In this document: positions 9,303-17,625 of the stretch, piece after piece
How the letters are laid out: the number at the start of each line of letters is the position of its first letter
Position numbering within the stretch: the first letter of the stretch is position 1
Made by a program: the position numbers and the translations under genes
Notes under the pieces: generated by a model
Databases searched by the model: none
Told to the model about the DNA's origin: nothing
What the model saw: the letters and a program-made list of their open reading frames with translations, nothing else
Assembly: GCA_016710885.1 (NCBI GenBank)
Contig: JADJUC010000020.1
Location: 1-42,901 of the forward strand
Reading direction: 5' to 3'
Source: Candidatus Proximibacter danicus
GTDB taxonomy: Bacteria > Pseudomonadota > Gammaproteobacteria > Burkholderiales > Rhodocyclaceae
Length of the DNA: 42,901 bases

Positions 9303-9738
9303 AAACCGCAGCGTTCTCACGGTGCGCGGCTGCGACGAGGAATGCGCCGTCGAAAAGGAAGTGCAGGAATTGCGGCGCGCGCTACGCACCAGCCGGCTGC
9401 GCTTGCGCCACAGTGCGCTGCAAGGTACGCGGCAGGTCATGACGCTGCAGGCCGAGCTGGCGCATCTGCAGGCAAAGTGCGAGCGGCAGGAGGTGCAGAT
9501 TGCCCGTTATGCCTCTGGGTCGGTCGTCGTCGATCTTGGGCGCAAGCTGATGGCGCTGAGCGACGCGAATGCGCGCCTGATTGACGATTCGCGCCGGGCG
9601 GTGATGCTGGAGCGCGTGCTTGGCGTGAGCGACGCCGAGCTGCGCCGCGTCTCCCGCGAGCGCGATGCGCTGGCCGAGCAGCTGGTGCATTGCCTGAACC
9701 ATCCCTTGCTCAACCTGGGCGCCGGCGTGTGCCGATGA
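9286..9738 (+). CDS. Uncharacterised coiled-coil protein
   Basis: 150 aa, preceded by AAGGAG seven bases before the ATG. It contains a CDEEC pair (residues 16-20), then long heptad-rich stretches (VEKEVQELRRALRTSRLRL, LQAELAHLQAKCERQEVQI and a third near the C-terminus) typical of a coiled coil, with no signal peptide or membrane helix. It overlaps the gene before it, so it is probably co-translated. It ends convergently with the NnrS gene. It resembles the N-terminal part of coiled-coil proteins that carry a C-terminal DUF2325 domain, but no such domain follows; this comparison is weak. Confidence 0.65.
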   Translation: MLAPLENRSVLTVRGCDEECAVEKEVQELRRALRTSRLRLRHSALQGTRQVMTLQAELAHLQAKCERQEVQIARYASGSVVVDLGRKLMALSDANARLIDDSRRAVMLERVLGVSDAELRRVSRERDALAEQLVHCLNHPLLNLGAGVCR

Positions 9739-9780
9739 AGAAGGTGATGCACTTCCCGCCGCAGAGCAGCTAGAGGAGGT

Positions 9781-11018
9781 TCAGGCTTTCGCCTCGATGA
9801 TTCCCTCGCAGCCCGCGCCGCCATCTGTGCGCGGGCCGGCGAGTATCGGACCCATGTGCCAGAGGTAGAGGGCAAAAGGCAGCAGCCAGCAGAGCGAGGA
9901 AAGTGCCAGCAGCAGGTTCGACTGGCACGCCAGGCAGCGCGGTCGCCGCGCGCAGGACTGCGGCAAAGGCGATCAGAGCCGCGCCAAGGCGGCACCCAGG
10001 GCCGCTCGTCGAGTTCGCGGCCGCAGTGCATGCGGCCGGCAATGTTGAGCACCATGTAGATGTTCAGGCCGATGGCGCCGACGGTCAGCAGGTGGCGCCC
10101 GGCGGAGAAAGCGTCAAGGCCGGCGAGCAGGGAAAGCCCCATCAGGCCGTAGCCGGCGGCCATCAGCAGATAAACCCCGAAGAGCATCATCGGCCAGCGG
10201 CGGAACAGCGCGCGGCCGACGTGCCAGTCGCTTTGCAGGTGGCAGAGCGCAGCGGCGGCGGCGAGGGCCAGCCAGCCGCCGATGCGCTCGCCGGGTACAA
10301 AAAATTCGGCGCTGGTGTAGAGCGCGATGCAGCCGATGGCGAGGTTGCGTTTGGGCGGGCGGGCGCAGTATTCGATGGGTTCTTCTTCATCGTGTTCATC
10401 GCATTCGTCGATGGCGCCGTTGACGATGCGCATCGAGATGCGGCTCATGGCAATGACGATCAGGATCATCAGCAGGCCGATCGCGGCATGGAGCCAGCGT
10501 GCCCGGTTGGTGCCGGCCAGGGCGTCGATATAGAAGCCGGCAATGAGCAGGGCAAAGGCGGCCAGCGCCCAGAGGAAGGAAAGATGGCGGCGCTCCGGGT
10601 CGGCCAAAAGGCGTGGGGTGAGCAGCACGATCAGCCCGGCGACGAGGCCGAGGTGGGCGAGGCCGGCGATTGCCAGTGCCGGTGCGCCGAGCGCACCACT
10701 GAGCCAGAAGGCGATACGACCGACGAGCCAGAGCGCGACCAGCAGGCGCACCGGGCGCGGTGGTACGGCGGTGCTGCCGGTGAATTCGGGGATGGCGGTG
10801 AGCGCGAAGCCGGCGACTGCCGCCAGGCTGAAGCCGAAGATCAACTCGTGCGCGTGCCAGACGAAGGGGCCACCGGCGACAGATGGCAGCGGCAGGCCAT
10901 GCCCCAGAAAGATGCCCCACAGTGCGATCAGGCCGACGGCGGAGAGCGCCGTAAGCAGAAAGAAGGGGCGGAAGCCGCAGAGCCAGAGCGGATGCGAAAC
11001 GGCGGCAAGTTTCAGCAT
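9781..11018 (-). CDS. nnrS: NnrS family haem-copper membrane protein, two frameshifts
   Basis: Polytopic inner-membrane protein of the NnrS family, linked in other bacteria to protection against nitric-oxide stress and known to carry haem and copper. It starts MLKLAAVSHPLWLCGFRPFFLL, with the family FRPFF motif. It continues with WHAHELIFGF (conserved histidines near residue 50), many transmembrane helices and RWLHAAIGLLMI. The C-terminal part changes frame near 10030 (one extra C in GTGCCGCC) and near 9920, resuming as NLLLALSSLCWLLPFALYLWHMGPIL. The ATG at 11018 overlaps the ABC ATPase stop (11012), placing it as the last gene of the receptor/ABC operon. Confidence 0.85.
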
Positions 11019-11887
11019 GAGAACCCTTTCTTGCGCGGGGCGGGCGTGGCGGCACAAGTGCCGGCGCCGTCTGCGCTGCTGCAGGCGCGGAGCGGGAGCA
11101 CTGCGCAGCCGCTGCGCCGGTGATGGCAGCCGGTGGCTATTCCGGTTCGCGGCAGGTCGAGCCCGAAGCTCGCGCAGACAGCCGGTTCCTGCAGTAATTC
11201 GGCGGTGGTTCGATAGATGTCACTCTCGCCACGCTGGCGTGCCGGCGTTGTCAGTTCGACACGGTGCACGAGGCGCCCGGGGTCGGCGGCCATTACCAGG
11301 ATCGTGTCGGCGAGCCGCACTGCCTCCATCAGGTCGTGCGTGATCATCAGCACGGCCAGGCCGTGCTCGGTCTGGTGGTCGAGCAGCAGGCGGTGCAGTT
11401 GGCCTTTCAAGCCGATATCGAGCGCCGAGAATGGTTCGTCCATCAGCAGCAGGTCGGGCGACAGGGCCAGTGCGCGGGCGAGTGCGGCGCGGCTCTGCAT
11501 ACCGCCGGAGAGTGCGTGCGGGAAGAGATCGAGTGCCAGCTTGTCGAGCCCGACAGCACGGCCCATCGTTTCGGCGCGCGCCTCACGCTCGGCGGGCCGC
11601 ATGCCGGTTGCCTTGAGGCCAAGCGCAATGTTGTCGCGCGTCGTCTTCCAGGGCAGCAGGCGCGGCTGCTGGAACATCACTGCCGGCCGCAGAAAGTCGC
11701 TGGCGAGCGAGCCCTTCTGCACCGTCAGCAGGCCGGCGCAGAGGTGCAGCAGCGTCGTCTTGCCGCAGCCCGAGGGGCCGACCAGCGCCAGTGTGCGGCC
11801 AGCGGTCAGCCTTAGCGAAATGTCGTCGAGCACGCTGCGAAGCGCGTAAGCGTGAGCGAGACCGTCGATGCGCAACTCCCTGCTCAT
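11012..11887 (-). CDS. ABC transporter ATPase, NitT/TauT (SsuB/TauB) type
   Basis: 291 aa cytoplasmic ATPase powering the adjacent permease. Walker A GPSGCGKTT (about residue 37), Q-loop FQQPRLLPWKT, signature LSGGMQSR, Walker B LLLMDEP and H-loop MITHD are all intact. The sequence class is the nitrate/sulfonate/taurine family. The ATG at 11887 overlaps the permease stop by four bases (ATGA). The last ~35 residues, rich in Cys/Ser/Arg, are unlike the family and may be an extension read out of frame. Substrate not deducible from the ATPase. Confidence 0.9.
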   Translation of the reverse strand: MSRELRIDGLAHAYALRSVLDDISLRLTAGRTLALVGPSGCGKTTLLHLCAGLLTVQKGSLASDFLRPAVMFQQPRLLPWKTTRDNIALGLKATGMRPAEREARAETMGRAVGLDKLALDLFPHALSGGMQSRAALARALALSPDLLLMDEPFSALDIGLKGQLHRLLLDHQTEHGLAVLMITHDLMEAVRLADTILVMAADPGRLVHRVELTTPARQRGESDIYRTTAELLQEPAVCASFGLDLPRTGIATGCHHRRSGCAVLPLRACSSADGAGTCAATPAPRKKGFSC

Positions 11888-12687
11888 GTCAGGCCTCCGG
11901 CATCCTGTTGCCGCCAGCTCTCCAGTTCGCGCTTGATCGGTTCGAGCAGCAGGTATTCCACTGCCAGCAGGGTGCCGACCACGGCGCAGATCCAGGCCAG
12001 CGTCGATGCCGTGTCGAGGTGCGAACGGCTGACGGCCAGTGCTGCGCCGACACCGTCGGCCGATGACAGCAGTTCAGCCATCACCACCACCTTCCACGAA
12101 GTGCCGAGCGCGGTGATCCACGCCGGGAAAAGGTAGGAAACAACATGCGGCAGGTAGAGGTCGGTGAGCTTCATGCGTGCCGGCAGACGGAAGACGCTGG
12201 CCATTTCCCTGAGGTGGCCGTCGAGCGTGCGCGTGCCTTGCAGCGCGCCGACGAAGATCACCGGGAAGCAGGCGATGAAGACGGTGAACACCGGCGTGCC
12301 GTCGCTGGCGCCGAACCACAGCATGGCCAGCACCAGCCAGGCGATCGGCGGCGTGCCGAGCAGCACGGTGACCAGCGGGCGCGACATCATCGAGGCGGTC
12401 ATCGACACCCCGGCGAGCATGCCGAGCACGCTGCCGGCGGCGATGGCCAGCGCCAGTCCGGTCAGCGCGCGGCGGGCGGTAACTGCCAGTTCCGGCCAGG
12501 CGGTGCCGCTGTCGATGAGTCCGGCCAGTGTCGAGAAAACGGTGCCGGGCGGCGGCAGGATCAGCACGCCGTAAACCGTCGCGGCAGCTTCCCACGCGGC
12601 GAAGAACAGGAACAGGCTGGCGATGGCGCCCCAGCCACTCCAGAGGTAAGCGGGGATGCCGGCGAGCCAGGCGCGGAGGAGGGTCAT
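11884..12687 (-). CDS. ABC transporter permease, NitT/TauT (SsuC/TauC) type
   Basis: 267 aa inner-membrane permease with about six transmembrane helices. It contains the EAA-type cytoplasmic loop for the ATPase (LREMASVFRLPARMKLTDLYLP, residues about 160-180) and the family segment GTSWKVVVMAELLSSADGVGAAL. Complete. Start ATG at 12687; it is separated from the upstream binding-protein gene by 170 bases that hold two palindromic elements. Partner of the ATPase at 11012-11887. Confidence 0.9.
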   Translation of the reverse strand: MTLLRAWLAGIPAYLWSGWGAIASLFLFFAAWEAAATVYGVLILPPPGTVFSTLAGLIDSGTAWPELAVTARRALTGLALAIAAGSVLGMLAGVSMTASMMSRPLVTVLLGTPPIAWLVLAMLWFGASDGTPVFTVFIACFPVIFVGALQGTRTLDGHLREMASVFRLPARMKLTDLYLPHVVSYLFPAWITALGTSWKVVVMAELLSSADGVGAALAVSRSHLDTASTLAWICAVVGTLLAVEYLLLEPIKRELESWRQQDAGGLT

Positions 12688-12708
12688 GGTCGGATTCTCG
12701 GTGGGGCA

Positions 12709-12832
12709 CCGTTCATGGTTCGATACAGCTTGCTACGCAAGCTTACTCACCACGAACGGATTGTTGCCCGCTGCCGGGACAAACCAGCCACCGTTCGCCC
12801 TGAGTAGCCCGCAAAGCGGGCGTATCGAAGGG
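12709..12832. repeat. Two REP-like palindromes between binding protein and permease
   Basis: First element 12709-12759: outer arms CCGTTC/GAACGG and inner arms GCTTGC/GCAAGC around TAC. Second element about 12791-12832: CCGTTCGCCCTGAG, then GCCCGC AAA GCGGGC, then TATCGAAGGG. Both have the CCGTTC...TCGAAGGG style of intergenic palindromes common in betaproteobacterial genomes. Inside an operon they could form hairpins that lower or stabilise the distal transcript. Confidence 0.7.
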
Positions 12833-12857
12833 AAAAGCATGCCTACGGTTTCTCGGC

Positions 12858-13907
12858 TCATTTCTTCGGCGCGTAATAAAACCCAGCATCCGGCAGCTTG
12901 CCGCCGACCAGCGCCGGTTGCCGCGCGTGCAACTGGCCGAAGAAGAACTCAAGCTCCGGCTTCGCGTCCTGCGCGGTAACAAACTCGGTATTGTCGACGC
13001 GTACCGAATCAGCCACTCCCTCTGCACTGAGCATCTCAACCCGCTTGGCGACCATCGCGCCGCACTCGTCCGGTTTGGCTTCGCACCACTTCAGCGAGAC
13101 GGCATAGGCTTTCTGGAAACGCTCGACCAGCGCCGGGTCGGCGAGTGCCTGGCCCATGGCGGCGATGCCGGCCTGCGGAATGCGCGCCGGGCGTTGCAGT
13201 AGCCGCCCCCATTCGCGCTGCAGGTTGACGCTGCGGTGAAGATCCGGGGCGATGACGTTGACCGGGAAGGATTTGGTCTTCCTGAGCGCCATCGACACCG
13301 CCGGTTCGGAGAGCAGGGCATGGTCGGCGCGGCGCATGATGAGGAGCTGCATGGCGTCGAGCGGCGAGCCGACATAACGCAGCTTGAAGTCGCGCTTCGG
13401 ATCGAGGCCGGCCTTTTCGGCGATGACCTGAAAGACGATATCCGGCATGTCGGCGCGGAAGGGCATGACCACTTCCTTGTCCTTGAAATCGGCCAGCGTC
13501 TTCAGGTTGGCGTCGCGCGAGACCATCCACAGCACGCCCCAGGTCGAGACGTTGACCAGTTGCAGCTTGACGCCGCGGTTGTACAGGTTGGCGGCAACGT
13601 TGCTCGGCATGGCGATGAAGTCGACATTGGCCTTGCCGTCCATGGCCAGCACGCGCAACTGGTCCGGGTCTTTCCACGGCACGAACTCCACTGTTTCCGC
13701 CACGTCCTTGAGTGCGCCGCTGTCGACCATGTGGATCAGCGGGAAGGAGACGGCGGCGAAGGGGCCGGAAAGCGTCAGCTTCTGGAGCTTTTCTGCGGCG
13801 AGGGCGGGGGAAGTGGAGAGCACGGAGGCGAAAACGGCGGCCACGAGGGTGATTGCCCTGGGGCAGCCGCCGAGCGCCCGGCGAAGCGGAGCGGGACGGG
13901 GGTGCAT
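12858..13907 (-). CDS. ABC substrate-binding protein, NMT1/THI5-like (NitT/TauT type)
   Basis: 349 aa with a Sec signal peptide (ITLVAAVFASVLSTSPALA, cleavage after ALA). The mature protein has the periplasmic binding fold of the NMT1/THI5-like family: LTLSGPFAAVSFPLIHMVDSG, then NVDFIAMPSNVAANLYNRG, LVNVSTWGVLWMVSR and MRRADHALLSEP. I chose the ATG at 13907 because it sits in TGATG with the stop of the TonB-dependent receptor gene, so the two are translationally coupled. An in-frame ATG at 13925 is also possible. Coupling to an outer-membrane receptor suggests the two act in sequence on one ligand. The ligand is unknown; members of this family bind organosulfonates, pyrimidine precursors and other small organics. 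Confidence 0.85.
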   Translation of the reverse strand: MHPRPAPLRRALGGCPRAITLVAAVFASVLSTSPALAAEKLQKLTLSGPFAAVSFPLIHMVDSGALKDVAETVEFVPWKDPDQLRVLAMDGKANVDFIAMPSNVAANLYNRGVKLQLVNVSTWGVLWMVSRDANLKTLADFKDKEVVMPFRADMPDIVFQVIAEKAGLDPKRDFKLRYVGSPLDAMQLLIMRRADHALLSEPAVSMALRKTKSFPVNVIAPDLHRSVNLQREWGRLLQRPARIPQAGIAAMGQALADPALVERFQKAYAVSLKWCEAKPDECGAMVAKRVEMLSAEGVADSVRVDNTEFVTAQDAKPELEFFFGQLHARQPALVGGKLPDAGFYYAPKK

Positions 13908-16004
13908 CAGAAATCGCCCTTCCACGAAACCAGCAGGCTGCGGCCGGGCATATGGATTTCCTGGCCGGAGACGCCTTCAGTCAGGGCTTCGTGATATTTG
14001 CGGTCGAAGAGGTTCTTCAGTGCGACGCGGAAGCTGTGCTGCTTGTTCAGCTTGTAGGTGGCACCAAGATCGGCGGTGGCGAAGCCGGCGGTCTTGTTTT
14101 CGCTGCCGCGCGAGAATGCAGTGGCAACGCGATCCTGCTCGCTGACGAAGCGGCCGGTGACATCGGCGGTCCAGCCCGATGCAACCCGCCCTTCCCAGCC
14201 AAGCGAGAGTTCGTCGGCCGGCATCTGGAAGAGCGGCTCGCTCAGTTCGTCGTTCTCGCCGCGCTGGAGGGTCAGGCCGGCCTTCAGCCAGTGGCCCTGC
14301 CAGGCCTGCCACTTGCCCTGCGCCTCGAAGCCGTCGCTGACGACCTTGCTGATATTCACTGTTTCCTTGCAGGCGCTGGCGTTGCGCGCCGCAGAGCGTG
14401 GTCGCGCGGGCGGTGCCGGAGATATCCTGACCGCTCATGTAGTCGCGGATCTGGTTGCGGAAAATCGCCGTTGACCAGGCAAATTTCTCGTTCTGGCCCT
14501 TGAGGCCGAGCTCGAGCTGGGTCGAGATTTCCGGTTTGATCTGCGGATCGCCGACGTAGTAGTAGCCGTCGCCGCGTGGCGAGGACTCGTAGCGCTCGCG
14601 CATCTCGCCGGCGCGGAAGCCGCGCGACAGACTGGCGTAGGGGCGCAGCAGCGGATCAACTTCGTAGCTGGCGCCGAGGCTGCCGGAGAAGGCGCTGTCG
14701 TCGCGGTCGAGGCCTGTGGTGCGGCGCGCGCCGGTTGGGTTGGCGGAGTTGGCGACCGAATCGGCGGAGCCTGAAACTTTGTCGTAGCGGCTGGCAGCGA
14801 GCAGGTTCAGCTTGCCGAAGCGCATGTCGTCCTGCAGGTAGAGGCCGGCAGCTGTGATGCGGCCGCTATCGAATGGATCGGAACGAACAAAGTTGGTCTG
14901 ATGCTGCGGCAGCGCCAGCATTCGCTTTGGTGAGGCATCCATTTCCCACAGGTTCATGCCGAAGGAGAGCAGGTGCTGCGGGTGGATCAGCCAATCGGCC
15001 TTGGCGTCAAAACCGACTGTTTCAAAGCCGACATGCGTTGTCGCGATATCGCGGTTCAGGCGGTTCGACCAGGAGTAAATCTCGCGCTCCATTTCCTGGC
15101 GGTAGGCACGCACGTCGACGTTGAGCGGCTTCTCGCCTGCCCCTTTGTAGCTGTATCCAATCTCCGCGAGCGTGCGCTCCTGACTCGGCGACCGCGTGGT
15201 GGTGCTGGCCACGGCAGCGGTAATGGCCGGGTTTGTCGGATGGCGGAAGGGTTTGGTCGAGCCGGGATACAAGACATCCTCGTCCGCATGCTTCTGCAAT
15301 GAGAGCCTAAGTTGCTGCTGGCTGTCGATACGGAAACGGTACTGGCCGATGAATGACCTGGAGTCGTAGCCGGTGCGGTCGACGCGGCCGTCAGGTGCCT
15401 TGTAGTCGTCGATGTTGGCGATCGAGGTGCCGACCATGCGCGCGTGGTCGCCCTGCGACGGGTTGGCGACGCCCGTGCCGCGTACCCCTTTGCTGGCGCT
15501 GTCGTAACTGGCGCCGAGGGTAGCCTTGGCGCCCGGTTCGAAGCGCGCCTGCGGCATCAATACGTTAATCGCACCACCGATGGCGCCGGTACCGTAGAGC
15601 ACCGAGGCCGGGCCTTTTACTGCCTCGACACGGTCGGCGAGACCGAGCGACATGAAGGAGCCGATGGCACCGGCAGGTTGTGCCGAATTGAGGCGCATGC
15701 CGTCGACCAGCAGTACGACGCTTTCTTTCTTCAGGCCACGAACTACCGGGTTCTGCCCTTGTGCCCCATCGCTGGTGACGGAGAAGCCAGGCTCGCCGCG
15801 CAGCGCCTCGCCGAGGTTGTTGGCGCCGTTCTTGCGCAGGTCATCGCCGTTGCCGACGAAGACCGAAGACGGCGTTGTCAGGGTGTCGGATTCATACCCT
15901 TTGGCGGTGACGCTGACCGGCGCGAGGGCAGTGTCGGCCAGGACCAGCGGGGTCGTGCATAGGGCGGCGAGGGCAGCGGCCAGCGGGCGCAAGGGAAGGT
16001 GCAT
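13907..16004 (-). CDS. TonB-dependent outer-membrane receptor, one frameshift
   Basis: About 699 aa. Signal peptide MHLPLRPLAAALAALCTTPLVLA; plug domain with VVRGLKKESVVLLVDGMRLN (residues about 90-110) and VKGPASVLYGTGAIGGAINV; a 22-strand-type barrel ending NLFDRKYHEAL...SLLVSWKGDF with the terminal Phe required for assembly. The frame shifts near 14388 (after TLCGA, resuming NASACKETVNISKVVSDGFEAQ). I chose the ATG at 16004 because of GGAGACTGAC upstream and the signal peptide; an upstream ATG at 16121 lacks support. A Fur-like box lies 86 bases upstream. Depends on TonB-ExbBD, encoded at 24.7-26.6 kb. Ligand unknown; the plug resembles receptors for haem or siderophores but the sequence does not decide. 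Confidence 0.9.
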
Positions 16005-16089
16005 GTCAGTCTCCGGAAAAACAATTGGAGCTGGCTGGCGAAGGCTGGCTTGCTCGGAACGATAAAAATGATCAGGAAGGATTATAGCA

Positions 16090-16108
16090 AATGAGAATCG
16101 TTCTTGAT
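16090..16108. promoter_or_regulatory. Fur-box-like site upstream of the TonB receptor
   Basis: AATGAGAATCGTTCTTGAT shares its left half exactly with the box at 27020, with a degenerate right half. It lies between the divergent receptor (start 16004) and bacterioferritin (start 16261) genes and so could act on either; position favours the receptor. Confidence 0.65.
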
Positions 16109-16260
16109 TGATGAAGATCAAAAAAACTCAGATGTATCGGTGTGATGCTGTCCGGGTGTCTCGGGCAGACGATTCAATCCCGTTTTGCACTGCCATCGCC
16201 TAGAATGAATCCGTGCAGAAAGCGCACCCCAACGAGTCATGGATTTTTTCGGAGAGCACC

Positions 16261-16749
16261 ATGAAAGGCGACAAGAAAATCATCGACATCCTCAACGGCC
16301 TGCTGGCCGGCGAGCTGACGGCCGTCGATCAATATCTGATCCACGGTGAGATGTATGTCGATTTCGGCCTGCCGCAACTGGCCGAGAAAAGCCTGCATGA
16401 ATCGGATCATGAGCGTCAGCACGCGCGTGCGTTGATCCAGCGGATTCTTTTCCTGGAAGGCAAACCCAATCTGGCCAAGCGTGAGGCGCTGAAGGTCGGC
16501 AGTAACGTGCCTGAAATGCTCAAATCCGATCTTGCCCTGGAGTACAAGGTGGTCGGCGAGTTGAAGAAGGCGATGGCTGCGTGTGAAAAGGCGCGGGACT
16601 ATGTCACCCGTGACATGCTCGGCGTTCAACTGGAAGATACCGAGATGGACCACGCCTATTTTCTCGAAAAGCAGTTGCGGCTGATCGAGCTGGTCGGGCT
16701 TGAAAACTATCAGCAAAGCCAGATGGGGTCGGCAAGCACGGCCATCTGA
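16261..16749 (+). CDS. bfr: Bacterioferritin, haem-Met-less type
   Basis: 162 aa cytoplasmic iron-storage protein of 24-mer ferritin type. ATG at 16261 follows GGAGAGCACC; a longer in-frame start at 16213 is less likely. Ferroxidase ligands are present at the numbering of E. coli Bfr: E18, Y25, E51, H54, E94, then E128 and H131. Position 52, the methionine that ligates haem in classical Bfr, is arginine here (HERQH). The subunit should therefore oxidise and store iron but not bind haem through Met52, as in the non-haem subunit of two-component bacterioferritins. Followed 49 bases later by dps, in the same direction. Confidence 0.95.
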   Translation: MKGDKKIIDILNGLLAGELTAVDQYLIHGEMYVDFGLPQLAEKSLHESDHERQHARALIQRILFLEGKPNLAKREALKVGSNVPEMLKSDLALEYKVVGELKKAMAACEKARDYVTRDMLGVQLEDTEMDHAYFLEKQLRLIELVGLENYQQSQMGSASTAI

Positions 16750-16804
16750 TTTCACGACGCGCTGGCGTCGTATCGCATTTGTTTCTCTACTGGAGGCTAT
16801 GAAA

Positions 16805-17299
16805 ATGGCAGCAAAGAAGGATAAAAAACCGGCAATCGACATCGGTATCCGTGCCGCTGACCGCAAAAAAATTGCCGACGGCTTGTCGGCGCTGTTGGCC
16901 GACAGCTATACCCTTTACCTGATGACCCACAACTTCCACTGGAACGTGACCGGTCCGCAGTTCAACAGCCTGCATCTCATGTTCATGGGGCAGTACACTG
17001 AACAGTGGAATGCGCTGGATATCATCGCCGAGCGTATCCGCGCGCTGGGTTTCCCGGCTCCCGGCACCTACAAGGAGTTCGTCAAGCTGGCTTCGATCAA
17101 GGAAGTTGAAGGAGTGCCGAGTGCCAACGACATGGTCCGCCATCTGGTCAGTGCGCAGGAAGCTACGGCCCGCACCGCCCGCAAGCTGTTTCCGGTGGTC
17201 GACGCCGCCAATGACCAGCCGACGGCAGATGTGCTGACGCAACGGCTCGATGTGCACGAAAAGACGGCCTGGATGCTGCGTAGCCTGCTGGAGGGGTGA
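16805..17299 (+). CDS. dps: Dps family DNA-binding/ferritin-like protein
   Basis: 164 aa. The Dps ferroxidase site is intact: HNFHWNVTGP (H near 38-41) and the helix ALDIIAERIRALG with Asp and Glu. The lysine-rich N-terminus (MAAKKDKKP) could bind DNA. Dps stores iron using hydrogen peroxide and shields DNA. Two starts are possible: ATG at 16799 is only two bases from GGAGG, while ATG at 16805 has the better spacing and is preferred. Likely co-transcribed with bfr and ends before a strong terminator. Confidence 0.95.
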   Translation: MAAKKDKKPAIDIGIRAADRKKIADGLSALLADSYTLYLMTHNFHWNVTGPQFNSLHLMFMGQYTEQWNALDIIAERIRALGFPAPGTYKEFVKLASIKEVEGVPSANDMVRHLVSAQEATARTARKLFPVVDAANDQPTADVLTQRLDVHEKTAWMLRSLLEG

Positions 17300-17359
17300 G
17301 TACAGGAAACCACGGTTCGGTGTCGGCGCTGCTTGTTGAAGCCGATGCCTGGAACGATG

Positions 17360-17389
17360 CGGGGACGTCTGGGACGTCCCCGTTTTTTT
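17360..17389 (+). terminator. Rho-independent terminator after dps
   Basis: CGGGGACGTC/GACGTCCCCG, a perfect 10-bp stem with loop TGG, followed by TTTTTTT. Closes the bfr-dps transcript. The rest of 17300-17625 holds the katG promoter region. Confidence 0.9.
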
Positions 17390-17420
17390 GCAAGTGCAGA
17401 GCGTTCAGTGGGCTATCGCA

Positions 17421-17435
17421 ATAGTCAATTCCTAT
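17421..17435 (+). promoter_or_regulatory. Possible OxyR operator upstream of katG
   Basis: ATAGTCAATTCCTAT fits one ATAG-n7-CTAT half of the OxyR consensus exactly. The second half at the expected phase (from 17443, ATTG-n7-TACT) is degenerate. It lies 190 bases before the katG ATG, in an AT-rich stretch. The OxyR link is inferred from the motif and from common katG control. Confidence 0.45.
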
Positions 17436-17625
17436 TGCCGCGATTGAAAAAATTACTTTTTTCGATGATGCGGCTTTGACTACACTGATCTCACAGGTCG
17501 TAACAATGTTGCAAAAGCGTGCGGAGCAATCCACAGGCAATGCAGAAATTTGCCAGACAATCGACTGGCGATGGTTTTGGGTGTGAATTTGCAGGTTCTT
17601 TCAACGTGCTCCTGAGGAGAAAAAA

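Noticed and set aside
9903..11123. 406-codon plus-strand frame opposite nnrS
   Set aside because: The minus strand encodes an NnrS protein with FRPFF and membrane helices; the plus frame is low-complexity and charged.
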